Source: Irpex lacteus (taxonomy: Eukaryota > Basidiomycota > Agaricomycetes > Polyporales > Irpicaceae). From it: a stretch of DNA of 64,000 nucleotides. The translations under genes were made by a program, and so were the position numbers. The stretch covers positions 248,001-312,000 of the forward strand of contig MQVO02000027.1 of NCBI GenBank assembly GCA_001986395.2. Direction: 5' to 3'. The notes below the pieces were generated by a model. The model saw only the letters and a program-made list of their open reading frames with translations, was not told the DNA's origin and searched no databases. Shown piece by piece: positions 11,038-23,114 of the stretch (position 1 is its first letter; every line of letters begins with the position of its first letter).

Positions 11038-13248
11038 ATGTCGAACATATACAACACTCCAAACATGACGGTTGATCCGTCAGATATTCCCTTGCTCCCG
11101 GGGTCTCCGATCTTCAAGGCCCTCTATGAGGACTACAGTGCGTCAGACCATCATTAATAACTTGCACAACTGGTAGAATTGGATTGGCTGTAGGTGCTAG
11201 TCTCATCGGATCATGGGTCACAGTCCTACTATGTGGTATCGCTCTTTCCCAGGTAAATACTCCCTGAAGTACACCGTTTGGATGTTGTTCATCTTAGCAA
11301 ATTATAGGCCTACCATTACTTCGATAACTATTCGTCAGATAATATTCAGACGAAGATATTAGTATGGGCACTCACGTGAGTTGTCATGTCGGTTCATACG
11401 GTGCTGTTCATGACGGTGCACTCATAGGCTACTGAACGTCGTTCACACTGGGATTGGTAAGTCGCCTTCCTCTCACGAGTAGAATGGGCCATTGATCACG
11501 ATGTTTAGTTTGCATCGCTGAGTACACATACCTGGTGCGGTCCTAACAATTTACGGTTCCTCCGTGCTGACAGGACACCCTATTGTTATTGTAGGTCACA
11601 GATGCTAACAATCGCACGTTAGACCTCACGATTGGATGGTCTGTGTTACAATTCTTACGATTCGCTCTTGTAATAATCGTATTTCTATCATAGGGCAATT
11701 GTGGTCTGTAACCCTAGCCCCGTTGTGCTGTCGATTAAGTCGGCTAATCTCGTTTTTATTCTTGCTCTATACTCACACAGGTAACGGTGGAAATGCATGT
11801 ACGTGATGTACATCATGGACGTTGAGTCGAACGGAAAGGTTCTAACAAATTCACCACGGCAGGTTATGTCGGCCGTGGTTGTCCTTTTGTAGGCAACTGT
11901 TCGCAATATCACGCAAACAACCTGCCCTCACTAATGAGATTGTTATTTCGACCAGACACTTCACGAATATGTGCTTCCAAATGTGTAGGTGTCAGTAGGA
12001 CAGCTCCTCCCACACCTCAGCTGACGAACGCTCTCGTACTAGTGTCCGGGAGGAAGATTCAGAAACCACTGGCTATATCACTGGTCAGTTCAGATCAATG
12101 CAATTGATTTGGAAATACTCATGTTCCTCCAGCTCGTCATCATTCTGCTTCATTTCAGTAGGTTGAGCATTCAGCCCATAGCACCGTCTAACTTATTTCT
12201 GATACCTCTGCTTCTATGTAGGCTTCGGAACGGGTAAGCTATTCTCTTTGATTGATTCAGAACTTTCACAAATGCTCACTCCTTCTTCTCTTTTGCAGCT
12301 ACCGTGGTAGAGCTGTAAGTAAATATTTGTATGCTGACAGCAGTTAAATCAATGCTTATTTTGTGACCAATAGGGCCCGACTGAACTCCCTCCGCGACTT
12401 CACCTCATTCAAGGTCTGAAAATCGTTCTATGTAACCAAAAGTGAAGGCGGCTGACCATCACTATTCTCCTTCTGTGTCTCAGAAAACATTCACCGTCCC
12501 CATTATGATGATAGCTACCCAGGTGGTGGCAGACGTCTCTATTACTGGGGCTGTATGCTTTGCCTTACCGAAACCATCTCGAGACATGTTCAAGCGGTAC
12601 GAGGATTTCGCTTGCTCACTTATGCCAGTCGCTCACATCACATCAATCCTTTGACACACTTCGTCGACATAGATCAAGGGAAGCCATACAGACACTCGTC
12701 ATCTATGCGGTTAGCAGAGGTATCTTGACGTCGTAAGTCTCTCATTCTCTGCACAGTCCGGAATTTAACGACGGCGTACTGACCCCGCTATATGTCAGTG
12801 TTGCAGCAATTGTGGAACTTTTTGGGGTACGTACACTCTCTTATCTTGTCGTTTTGCATGTCTCGGAGCTTACACCTTTAGCTAGCTCACGGTAGGCTTC
12901 CCGAGTCTTTGGTTTGCAGCGGCCGACTACATTATTGCCGGCCGTGAGTTCGTCTCGTCGAATCGCGTGGCTCAGTTGACCCTCTGACTGATGATTTTTA
13001 ATGCAGTATACATAAACTCCTTCCTCGCGTCGTTAAATTGCCGAAACCGAATCCGTCAACAAATGGCGGGCATCGTGAACGTCGAGTCACAGCTCTCAAA
13101 CTCAATCAGAGTCGATAGTGCTAACGATGTCGGTGGCAACGGCGGGTTTGCCATTGGAGGGTCCAACGGGCGATTGCAAGTAGGGCTGTACGCCGCTCAG
13201 AAGTCTATGCGTGATGAAGACCCGAGCGAGAAGGTGCAGTCGCTTTGA
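11038..13248 (+). CDS. DUF6534-type multi-pass membrane protein, tandem copy 3
   Basis: This copy has the clearest model of the tandem group. It starts MSNIYNTPNMTVDPSDIPLL. Exons follow in order: ASLIGSWVTVLLCGIALSQ (helix 1); AYHYFDNYSSDNIQTKILVW; LLNVVHTGI; VCIAEYTYLV; RTLDLTIGWSV; a TVEMH exon; TATVVEL; FTVPIMMIATQVVADVSI with VCFALPKPS; YAVSRGILTS; VSVAAIVELFG; PSLWFAAADYIIAG; and VYINSFLASLNCRNRIRQQM. The tail ends with LQVGLYAAQKS. Introns are about 50 nt with standard borders. About seven membrane helices are expected. The family is widespread in Agaricomycetes and its role is unknown. A TATA box lies 67 bases upstream of the start. Confidence 0.75.
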
Positions 13249-14365
13249 TACTATTGTCATGGCCATTGCCTTGCACTGACCTTGCAGCTTACTCACACAC
13301 AGGTGTGACTTCGATTTATGCACATCGTGCCGCACAGATGCAGCAGGCTGTATACAATTTGCATAGGCACTTACGTTCTCCTCTAAGCCGCGGCTCGAGA
13401 CGCTTTCAGTATATTCAGTCTATCACTAAGGCATTGTATCGATGACCGACTTGCTCGGGGGAAAAGGCACCAAGTAATGACAAACATGCTCGGGCTGATA
13501 TTCTACCATCTTAGAATGAATCATCTCGAGAATGCTCTAAACGCACTGTTCGGCGAGGCTAAGAGTGTACAGCGCTGTTTCGCGACTATCCATCATGCAT
13601 CACCACGTGGCTGCAACGTATCCAAGTTAAACGTCGGTTAGTATTATGTACTTACTTGCTGAGGTGGTATTGAACGGTAGGTAGTGGCCACAAGCATAAG
13701 CGCTGAATGATGAATGGGGCTGTGAAAAGGATCCGTTGGCTTCAAGTTGTTCGTTATCATAGCCAGCTTGCACATGTTTACCGGTTTCTTGCCAAGCCGT
13801 GGAAAAATGGTCTAAATTCAGAATTTTTGAGAGAAGTATAAAGACCGGTGTATTATCGCCGCCACCATGGGCCCGACGAGCCAGTTCAACTTGTTGAGGC
13901 TGTGTACGCTTGTGGATTTAGAGAGATTGATACATAGATGAGCGGCAGAAGATGATATTGACGTTAAAGCTGTACTTGCCCTTGCCGCAAACCCCTTCCC
14001 AAAGTAGCAAATTTTCGTTGTGCGTGAACGGTCAATATAGTTCGCCAAGAGAACATGTGCTCCGCATCGCGACTCCCACGCTGTCTTTATCATGCGGTTC
14101 GAGACGTCTGACAGATTTTGGTCTAGTTTAGCACGTTCAGCCCAGGCGTGGCCTCTTTGGAGGAGTAAGGAGGTTCTCACTTAAAAGGGCAATTTTGTGA
14201 GCATTGCAGGTGACAGCGCGCACGCATTGGAAGGAAGTGATTGGCGTCGGGACGATCATGAGAAGGCGGGGGTGCCTGAGACGCCCACTGTGCATGCTCG
14301 GACCGAGTGGGACCGTGCCTTGAATTAGAATAGACGGGCGCTTATTTACCGTGTAGCAATTCCTA
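13249..14365. other. Intergenic, no gene recognised
   Basis: A minus-strand open frame at 13818-14180 is the longest here. It shows no motif I recognise and no coding neighbours, so it is not called. The right end contains the upstream region of the single-pass protein gene. Confidence 0.4.
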
Positions 14366-15566
14366 ATGGCTCAAGCGCCGGGTGGTGATGGAGACAGAAC
14401 TGGACTCTCACCGCGAACCAGTCCGAGTTCTCTGCAGCCTGCGTTGTCTCACTCGCCTGTCTCCTCTCCCACCGTGCTTCCCGCGGTGCGCCCGTCTGGC
14501 AATCTCTTCTACGCCATGAGCAGTGTACAGTCGCTTCACTAACTTACCACACCTTTTCTTGCTCCTCCATCACCTCTTTTCTTCGCAGGATCGCCCGTCA
14601 GCCCTTCCTCAAGCATTCGCACTTTGTCTACACTTTCACATGCGGGCTATGGCATTGTTTGGGGTTCTATGCATGGTGCAGAGGTGAGCATCTTTCAAAT
14701 TTTTACGCATCACGATGCTAAGTAGCCGTCAAAGATATGTTAGTGCGCAGGAGGCCGAGGTTTCTGCCATTTCCATACCACCGAGTCAAGATTTGGCCAC
14801 GTCCAACGCGACGGTATACGGCATCGAGCTTGCTGTTGCATCCCAACCCACTGACTCACCGTCGGGGTCTGTAAACCCTACGAAGAAGCCGTCGGGAGAG
14901 AAGGCAGCTGCGGAGGGCTCGTCTACGTCTCAGACGCCTGCGCGTGAGACACAAGAGACATCCCCCTCTCCTAGGAGTGACAGCCTGAGGACAGCATCGT
15001 CTACCCCATCTGCTAGACCAAGTGGAAAAGGCCATCGACCACATTCCGACCCGGGGGATAAATCACATACAACACACAAGGCACCCCATCCCACTATCAT
15101 TCCATCGTTCCCCTCTCCAGAAAATCCGCCAGACCATCCGCAACCGCCTCCTCATCCGCAGAACCCACCTTCCCACCGGCGCCCACCAAGTCACCATGGA
15201 GTCGCACCCGTTGTCATCGCGTTCGCCGCTATCGGCGGAGTCATTGCTGTCTTCCTTGCGTATATGGGCTTTAGATGTTGTTACAGTTACAAACGCGTGC
15301 CACCACCGGATCGGATAAACGACGTCGTGAGCAGACACTATCTAGACGAGGAGATGCGGCAGAGGGAGCAAGAGGACATGGAAAGACGATGGATACAGTT
15401 TCGATCATCAGCGGCATCACCCACGCGCTTTGTCCCTCCACCGCCACCGTACATTCAAGCACCCTCGTACGAGGATGCTACTACGCCGACCCCTTCTCCG
15501 CCTCGTACACCTCCACCTCCCAGTACGCCTCCACCGCCTCCTCTACCCGCTGTGCAACATGTATAA
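14366..15566 (+). CDS. Single-pass membrane protein with Ser/Thr/Pro-rich flank and proline-rich tail
   Basis: I do not recognise the family. Three exons join in phase: 14366-14522, 14589-14683 and 14751-15566, giving 355 residues. The first two exons are Ser/Pro-rich (SPVSPSSSIRTLSTLSHAGY). The third begins EAEVSAISIPPS and is a disordered Ser/Thr/Pro/His-rich stretch with a (PPHP)-like region. One strong hydrophobic helix follows at about residues 236-258 (VVIAFAAIGGVIAVFLAYMG), then CC and basic residues. The remainder is a tail of about 95 residues ending in repeated PPPP/TPPPP blocks. No N-terminal signal peptide is visible. The layout resembles fungal plasma-membrane sensor-like proteins, with an extended flank, one helix and a tail that could bind SH3 or WW domains; that is inference. 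Confidence 0.6.
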
Positions 15567-16724
15567 CAACCACCGTACATCATTACGTCGACGCATTTTC
15601 ATGGTTTCTCCCTGTTTTTCTTCACGGACACTTGGTTCTTCGTCGGCGACACGCTATCAGGCTCCTGCTGCATTATCACGTTCCTGCACTCTCACGCATC
15701 TTTGACACAGCGCATCATCCATCCATCCATCCATTCTTTTGCTTACCAGTCCACGCCGGTTCAGCATTCCGTGCTCCGTTTTAACGATATACTTAATATT
15801 TCACTGGACGCTGTAGAACTGGCAATCGCATGGACTGTACACAATCTTTTGATTTTTCTAACACCTGACATATCTGCTTTTCACGCTGGACTTCCCTTGC
15901 CACTGACGCACGGACTATCTATAGTACACCTTACGTCCTGCCGACGGGGCGTTGTCAACAAGTACGTGCATCCATTCCTTTCTCTTGTTCCGTTTCCATG
16001 TGTTGACTCAATATTTCATCGTACGTCGTTCTACGCTGCTCCCTCTCCGTATAAAGCAACCCCCCCTTGATCATTTCCTCTTATAAGGCGTCCCAGATTC
16101 TACATGCAATACCTCCACGCCCGGCATACAACGTTCTTCGAACCGAAGCATACTACGGCCGTCCATGATACGGACATGCGTCTACCAGCGACCTAAAAAT
16201 AACCGCGATGTCGAGTACTTGAACAGTCACCCCTAATGCAACGACTCCACTGCAACCAAATGATAATCGGCTCTTCAGGATTTTACGGGCAAAAAACGCC
16301 TTCTATCAGTCGATAAGTCCGTTTCCACCGTCCGTGGCTCAGTCTGTTCGGTCGACGTCGACGACTCAGATAGGGGATGGTTACGGAGGAGAATGATTTC
16401 TGGCGTATATGCTATCGTCGCCGCCGTAAGTCAGTGTCGTGCATTCGTTGTTTTATGTTATCTTCTTACACATAGAGGTTCTCAGGTTTACGCCCACTAC
16501 GTACACGCATCTCCACTCGCTTCTGACCGCAGTCTGCATACCCAGAACGATACGTGTGTTGTAAGAGATTGCAAGCCCCAAACCCGTGAAACTACCGTGT
16601 ACTACGCTGCGGCGTGATTACTGCGGCAGGTGTGCTTGACGAGGTTGACGTGCACTGCGCTTTCTGATCGCACCCGATAATATAGCGAATATAGGTAAGA
16701 TACACCTCCCATCGGATCTCGAAT
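15567..16724. other. Intergenic, mostly featureless
   Basis: Pyrimidine-rich sequence with short open frames. The frame near 16393-16617 contains the string SQVYAHYVHASPL, which faintly recalls the helix-1 border of DUF6533/6534 proteins, but nothing around it supports a gene. Confidence 0.4.
15712..15735. repeat. Short CCAT microsatellite
   Basis: About five consecutive copies of atcc are visible in the 3' flank of the single-pass protein gene. Confidence 0.6.
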
Positions 16725-17087
16725 ATGTCAGGCTCACAAGAACTTTGGCAGTTCGTTCGCGTTATCTCTCGACAGCGTAACCATCTCTTAGATTCTCCCG
16801 TGGATGTAATGGTGGTACGACAAGGGCAAGAAGCTCAAGGTTCGTGATGCTCCTCTACATCTGTTAGCGGCCTATCCATATACCTTTAACTACCTTAATA
16901 GTCTCGGTAGTGCCTCCCACACTGACCGGAGGCCGGAGAGTATGCACGCTTGTCTACAGAGTATACGGTAATTGTCATACGGTGAGTTTGATTGCAGTGA
17001 TTAGTAAACACGCAGTTACAAGTCATCCCTTCATTCTTCATACTGCAGGGCTGCTCAATGAAACTGACGGAGGACGGGGAGGCATGA
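16725..17087 (+). CDS. Possible small gene of 77 residues overlapping the PEX14 3' end
   Basis: I do not recognise the product. Three exons can be joined with consistent phases: 16725-16839 (phase 1), 16902-16981 and 17049-17087. The protein starts MSGSQELWQFVRVISRQRNH and ends GCSMKLTEDGEA. The second intron has a good donor (gtgagt) and acceptor (ctgcag). The first donor (gttcgt) is weak. The last exon lies antisense to the last coding exon of PEX14, so the two genes would overlap tail to tail. It could be chance; transcript data would decide. Confidence 0.3.
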
Positions 17088-18420
17088 ACGATCTCCTATA
17101 TATGCACATCACGCCAAGGTCAACTTAGTTTCCCAGCGTCGCAGATAATGCACACGAACCTATTCAATACCAATCCCTTCAAAGCTCTAATCTCCCTTCG
17201 GATCTCTTCCTCTTCCGGACTTAGAGTGCTCACGATACCAGTAGGAGTATATTTGACGCCTGCGACTGGGAGTGCGTATGTCTGGGTGGCGATGTACCCT
17301 GTGAGATCGGTGAGAGTCTGCAGGGTGTTTTGGTACTTGGAGCGGGAGGACACTGGCGATGAAGGGAGAGCGCCTTTAAGCGTCGATAATGAGGAAAGGA
17401 GAGGCGGCGGAGAGGGCGGAGAGGGCGGGTTGTATGACCACACGGTGGCAGCGTTGTCCGAGGTTGGCTGACTCTCGGAGAACAGGGGGCTTGAAGAGAG
17501 GGTTTCCCAAAGGCGAGACTTCAAGAAAAGGGCTCAGCTATAGCCCTTGTTTCTCTCTTGAGAACGACTCACCTCAGCGTCTGCTACCTCCTCGGGACCT
17601 GACCACGGCATCTTCTCTTCCAAGAGCGCGAATATAGCTGCTGCTGTAGTCGGTTGCTTACTGGCCTCGAGATCGGCTACGGCGCATCGCAGCACTGTTA
17701 CGTTGGGTACACTGTTCGGTTCTTTCGCAGAGACAGTCACGTCCTTCAATGCCCTGTACTCCGCATACATAGGATCTTCCTTGTGCGGTTCAGGAGTGGG
17801 CAGGAGAGCGAATGTGGATGCCTGCTCCGCCTTGGTAGACTCAAGGGATGACGTGAGTCTCTGTAGAAGGTCGCGTCGATGGTTCCGAATAGCATTTCGC
17901 GCCTGGAATGATTGCGCAATACGGGGATATATGAACCTCTGTTCCAGTAGTAAGTATTCGCGGTGCGGGAAGCTTACGCGTGACACTCACAAAGTAAGCA
18001 AGAATTATGGCAGCGGAACCACCGGCAACCCATGTTGCTATCCTAAACAGCCCAAGAAGAAGATTGGGAAGATTGGATGGCGGTGGTTGGGGATAGGTCC
18101 GAGGAGGGACGAGAGGTGCTTGAGCGGGCTAGTATTCAGCTCCTCAAGGGACGTACGAACGCAACAGCAAGTAGTGTACACACTGTAGTCTGGAGTAATT
18201 GCTCTATCTCTTCTGAAGTCAGCCCTTTCTGCACTAGAAAGTCTCGTTTCGCTTGAAGACTTTCATGACGAACATGGGGAGAGTTGAGGAATGACCGCGC
18301 AGTCTGCGTCAATTGAGTGCGGTCTGGTGAGTCGGTCGTTGCTTGTGACGTCTCTGGAGGCAATACATGCGTGTTTTCGTCGTTCTGAGACGGCGTGCTC
18401 GATGAGGAGGGGTCAGACAT
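17038..18420 (-). CDS. PEX14: Peroxisomal membrane docking protein PEX14
   Basis: PEX14 docks the PEX5/PEX7 cargo receptors at the peroxisomal membrane during matrix protein import. Five exons join in phase: 18420-18184, 18128-17991, 17938-17573, 17518-17160 and 17095-17038. After a disordered Ser/Thr/Pro-rich lead (MSDPSSSS...), the conserved N-terminal domain reads TARSFLNSPHVRHESLQAKR, DFLVQKGLTSEEIEQLL, with the usual F, P/H, K and G-L-T positions. A proline-rich block and a hydrophobic segment (LLLGLFRIATWVAGGSAAII) follow in exon 2. Exon 3 is helical and charged, as expected for the coiled-coil part. Exons 4 and 5 end with EIRREIRALKGLVLNRRSFM, the typical fungal PEX14 tail motif. The splice into exon 5 is supported because it restores LNRRSF. 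The gene is divergent from the M28 peptidase and may overlap a small antisense gene at its 3' end. Confidence 0.9.
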
Positions 18421-18758
18421 GGTGGGCGAAAGCAGAGGTAGCAAGCACGTGTAATTGACTGCAGCGTCACCACTGCAGGGATTAGAGAGACCGACTGGCC
18501 GAACCCCACACTGTCACTGCATCCCGTTCCTGGAGCTCTCTCCGATGTCGTCGGCCGCCGCGCCGTGCTCTCATTCGAGGCTATCGAGTGCGTTGCATCG
18601 CACGTTGGCAGGAGATAAGGGTACATTTTAGACTAATATGCTCTGAGAGTGGCGACATGGACACCATATGCTTCAGCGATGCCGATGACTCTTCTCACGC
18701 AACCGCCCAGATATAAGACGAGATACAGGTTCGAACAGCTCTGACGACGACGACGACC
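18421..18758. promoter_or_regulatory. Shared promoter region between PEX14 and the M28 peptidase
   Basis: The 338 bases between two divergent start codons must hold both promoters. I see no clear TATA box. Inference from gene layout. Confidence 0.35.
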
Positions 18759-21700
18759 ATGCAGTCTGCGAACGACGTCAAAGGGGTGCGTGACGCGCCC
18801 TTCCTCAGCGGGCACGACCTCGAGAAACACGAGCCGGTGCAGATCCCTACGCGGAGCAATGTTCGCTCTCGGTGGTCGCGGTTCCGTGTTCTCATAGGTC
18901 TCGCACTTGGTTATGAGCTCGTCAAGTTCGGGGTGAATGTCTACTGCTCGCAGCGCGATGCGGCACAGTCCTGGGCGTATCAGGCCTACAACGAGGAGCC
19001 CGTTCTTGGAAAGAAGGCTGAGGAACTCTTCTTGTTTGTTTCGCTTTCTATACAACATCGATAGCACTCTCATTCCACCTCCAGGTCTGTCCCTGATGAA
19101 GACAGTGCCCTTGCGGCTTCGCGTGCATATGCGACCCACCCGCATATAGCGTCATCTAAGGAAGACTTCGAGGACTCCAAGGTGATCCTGAAGCTCTTCC
19201 AGGATGAGCTTGGAATCTCCGCTCCCGGGAAGGAGCCTATCTTCCCAGCAGGTACCGAGGCCTCCAGGAACGCGACGCTCAACATTGCTAGCCTGAAGGA
19301 GCCTACGGCGTGGATCGACATCTACTACCCAATCTTGAACACTCCTCTTGATCGCACCCTCCAAATTCTTGGTGAAGACGGGAAGTCCATTTGGGATGCA
19401 GACCTTGTCGAGGACGGAGATCCGCTCGATCCTGATGCTGCCAAGTACAAAGACGTTGTACCCACATTCCATGGGCTTAGCAAGAATGGTTCCGCCGAAG
19501 GCCAGCTGATTTACGCGAATTATGGTACCAAGGAAGACTACGACGAACTCGAGGCGAAGGGTGTTGACTTCACCGGGAAGATTGTCTTAACACGGTACGG
19601 TGCTCTGTTCCGCGGCCTCAAGGTAGGTTTCGCACTCATGGGAATCACGACGCTGAGTGACTAACATATAATTCAGATTAAGGGAGCTCAGGAACGGGGC
19701 GCTGTTGCAGTACTCATCTACTCTGACCCAAGGGATGACGGCGTAGTTACCGTGGAGAATGGATACGAGCCGTACCCCCTTGGTCCTGCGCGCAATCCAA
19801 CCTCCGTCCAGCGCGGCTCCGTCCAGTTTATTTCCTCCTATCCAGGTATGTCGCGCGAAATAAACGAGGGAAGCATCTTCTCATAGGTGACATATAGGTG
19901 ACCCTACCACCCCTGGATACCCTGCATACGAGAACGCAACACGCACTGAAGGCGAGAACATCCCAAAGATCCCGAGTTTACCCATCTCCTGGGCGAATGC
20001 CCAACGTTTGTTGAAGGAGATTCCTTCTGAGTCCCCCGATGCTCGTATCTTGAATGGAAAATCGAGTGAGCGGAAGGTCAAGCTTGTCAACCACGGTGTG
20101 TCCATACTTTTGCCTATGAAGTGTTGGTCTGGGTTAATCAGATATTATTCGACTAGTCGATGACAGAATATTGCCTATCTACAACACCCTGGCAGTCATT
20201 CCTGGACATATCAAAGACGAGAGCGTTCTCGTTGGTTGCCATCGTGATGGTGAGCTCATTCTCCTCATGAGCTATATGAGGTACTGACGCGAAGCTGTTC
20301 AGCATGGGTACTTGGAGCTGCAGATCCTACCTCCGGTACGGTCTCTCTTCACGAAATCATCAGGGCCTTTGGTGCACTGGTCAAGCAAGGATGGAAGCCG
20401 CTGAGAAACGTTGTGATTGCCAGCTGGGATGCAGAGGAGGTATGCCACTATCTCCATTGTCAACACAACATATACTGATCTAAGCTCTAGTATGGTCTTG
20501 TCGGCTCCACCGAGTGGGCGGAAGACTTCAGCGACTGGATTTCAACCAATCTCGTCGCTTACTTGAACGTCGGTACGTCGACGCTCACTTCTTTACTAAC
20601 CTCCGGTTTTAATTCACCTTGATAGATGTTTCGGCCGCCGGCTCACACTGGGGCGCAAGCGCATCGCCCTCACTCTCGAATCTCATCAAACAGGTAGCCT
20701 TGGAAATCCCCCACCCGACCGATGCGGGTAGAACTCTGTGGGACGCCCGTACGGATGTTGGTCCTTTCAAAGATGGAAAGGGCGACGTGGCTGTCATGCA
20801 GCAGTGGGAAGCACAAGAAGCAGAGCGAATCTTCACCGAGATTCCCGCACTCGGCTCTGGCAGCGACTATACGGCCTTCTTGCAAAGGCTTGGTATCGCT
20901 AGCTTGGATCAGGGCTTCAGTGGTACTCCCTACGACGCGCCGTACCACTACCACTCGATTTACGACAGTCAGAGATGGCAGGAGCTGTATGCCGATCCTG
21001 GATTCCACAGACATGTTGCGGTTGCCAAGCACTTGGGCTTGACTGCTTTGAGACTTACTGACGCTATCATCCTGCCCTTGAACACAACTGCCTATGCTTT
21101 ACAGCTGGACTACTATTTGGAAGAGTGCGTACCTCTAAGTATTTTCACCATTCGCCTTACCAATCATCTATTCGGTATATTCTAGGATCGAGGATCTTGC
21201 TTACTCCCTCTCGTTACACTCTTCCGTCGACTTCCACCCCCTCAAGCATGCCATTCACAAGGTTCAAGCCGCCAGTGCTGAGCTTGACATCGAGAAGGTC
21301 TCAGCCGAGGAAGACTTCAAGGACAAGCTCTCTAAGCTCCCCAAGCACGGCTCACTTCCTCACAGCCGTATTCTATTCTGGCTCAGGAAGCTGCTTCACC
21401 ACTTCCTCGGACTCTCAGACCCCATCAAGGAGTTCTTCAAGGCTGCGAAGCGCGTGCAGGCGGTCAACGCTAAGCTCGTGGCGTTTGAGAAGGGCTTCTT
21501 GCATGAAGAAGGTATCAAGGACCGTGAGTGGTACAGGCATCTCGGTGTTGCTCCTGGAAAGTGGCTCGGTATGTTGCTGTTCTCGTGTATGGTCTGCGTG
21601 CGGAAGTTTCTGACTATTTGTCGTTTCGTAGGATATGGAGCTACCACCCTCCCCTCCATCTACGATGCGCTGGTTTATGACAAGAACACGACCTTTGCGC

Positions 21701-21762
21701 AGAAGGAAGTGAAGCGTGTTGCACACGTGCTTGAGAAATTAGCAACAACAATCACGCCTTGA
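18759..21762 (+). CDS. Glutamate carboxypeptidase II-like M28 metallopeptidase (NAALADase family), type II membrane protein
   Basis: Members of this family are zinc carboxypeptidases or aminopeptidases with the same fold as the transferrin receptor; fungal forms are vacuolar or cell-surface. The start MQSANDVKGVRD gives a cytosolic tail and one helix near residues 46-62 (VLIGLALGYELVKFGVNVY). A PA domain follows, with GKIVLTRYGALFRGLK and AQERGAVAVLIYSDP. The M28 core has VGCHRDAWVLGAADPTSGT (Zn ligands H and D), IASWDAEEYGLVGSTEW (catalytic Glu pair), AYLNVDVSAAGSHWGASASP (Asp ligand) and PYHYHSIYDSQRW (final His ligand). A C-terminal dimerisation domain completes the usual length. All metal ligands are present, so activity is likely. 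About ten exons are joined by introns of about 50 nt, including one splitting HRD from AWVLG. The residue before HRD is Cys; this position varies in the family. Confidence 0.88.
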
Positions 21763-22129
21763 GGGTCGCTCACACTAGGGCGGACAAATGCGTTTAAAAT
21801 TCAACTTAGCCGATGGAATTGTCAGTAAAGTGGATATAAATACACAGCGGAATACGTCAAGTTTTACAACTACCAGGGGGTGAAGCCAACGGATGTGAGG
21901 CAAGAGGATGTCGATACGTATAGACGCATCGAAGGAAGGTTCATGAGGGAATCATAAGTCGACCACAGTTCGTTAAACCAGCTCAAACCGCTACATATAC
22001 GACTTGTAGTCAGCAGCATTCAACGGCGAGCAGCCAATACTATGCGGTACTCACATCAACGGTCAATACTTCATCATTGGCACAGACGTTCTCGGCCATC
22101 GACTTCACATCAGGCTCGCCAGAGTCATT
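21763..22129. other. Intergenic between convergent genes
   Basis: The 367 bases hold the 3' ends of the M28 peptidase and of the minus-strand DUF6533 gene. Nothing else is seen. Confidence 0.5.
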
Positions 22130-23114
22130 TCATCCAGCTGTATCAAGCGAGTCGGAGCCCTCCATGTCTCCTTCCTCGTCGTTGTTTCCGAGATCCAGAG
22201 ACTCTCCAAGATTCCCGATGAATACACTTGACTTGAAACGTATTGTCGAATGATGTTGAGTGGTTTCGTTGTCGTCGGCTGGATAAGCGGCTTGTCTCAG
22301 ATTTAGCATGAATCGACACATGAGAATCGGTGGTAAGCTGAAAGGGGGAGAGTGGTTAGTTAAAATGGATTGTGACTGAAGTAGTGAGGAATATACTTGC
22401 GTCGTCACAACGCCGTCGCCGATCACGACCTCCGCAAGCAGTGGCTAAGTTTATTCGTCAGTATTGTGTGGCTGTGATAAATATGGTGGATGCAGCGCCA
22501 TACTATGTTGTCTATAAGTACGAAGAAAACGTTGACTGCTAGCAAACCTCTGATTGAACGTGGCTTCAGTGACCGCAAAACTTACCAGATGCTAGTAGTG
22601 AGGATGAACTCACAGAAACAACAATGTACCTGTCCAGAAATGTGGGGGTAAGTATCATAAAGCTATAAAGCGAAATGGCCCTTACCATCTCGGATTAGAA
22701 CCATTCCCAGTGGCACTCGCATATTGAGACGAGAAGCCTCTCGCACTGTCCTCAGGGCCTTACGCCAGCTCACGACCAGAGCGATAATGTCCGCTGTGAT
22801 GACCGCAAGACGAGTTCCAAGTGACACTTTGGGTATAATCGGGCTTGTCAGCATCGATGGGTATATGTGTGGATTGCCACTCACGTCTACCATCAGTCGC
22901 GAATTGGTTGTTATATGGGCTAATTGAAGGATGAATAGATAGCCCCGAACATACCCTAATCCCTGCATCCCTGTATTCCATGGGATGAATTGCTCGCATA
23001 CATTATTGGGGTATGCCGGTACAAATGCTGTAGTTGCCTTGATGTACTCGATCTGGTAGTATTCGTTAGTGAATGAAACAACGGCACACTTGATTACTAT
23101 GAGCTGACCATATT
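22130..23114 (-). pseudogene. DUF6533 membrane protein gene, 3' part, separated by transposon insertion
   Basis: This is the downstream half of a gene whose 5' half lies at 40011-40718. Exon pieces read IEYIKATTAFVPAYPNN and VCEQFIPWNTG, then a helix piece, then RLAVITADIIALVVSWRKAL, RTVREASRLNMRVPLGMVLI and RDG. Near the end is MCRFMLNLRQAA, followed by SSVFIGNLGESLD. This order (TWxKT-like helix, R..PL...L.RDG, RF.LNLRQA, F...GNLG) is the usual C-terminal half of agaricomycete DUF6533 proteins, predicted seven-helix membrane proteins of unknown function. The piece is open to its TGA stop at 22130-22132. It starts abruptly at the left target duplication of the copia element. The gene looks otherwise undamaged, so the insertion is probably recent. 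Confidence 0.7.
23110..23114. repeat. Target site duplication of the copia element, left copy (ATATT)
   Basis: The five bases ATATT directly precede the 5' LTR and are repeated directly after the 3' LTR at 40011-40015, as left by retroelement integration. Confidence 0.92.

Noticed and set aside
13818..14180. Minus-strand 120-codon open frame
   Set aside because: No recognisable domain, no supporting splice partners and no coding neighbour in phase.
15702..16070. Plus-strand open frame downstream of the single-pass protein gene
   Set aside because: It begins in a CCAT microsatellite and shows no domain; more likely 3' flank.
18633..19145. Minus-strand open frame over the start of the M28 peptidase
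   Set aside because: No motif, and it covers the promoter and first exons of a clearly identified plus-strand gene.
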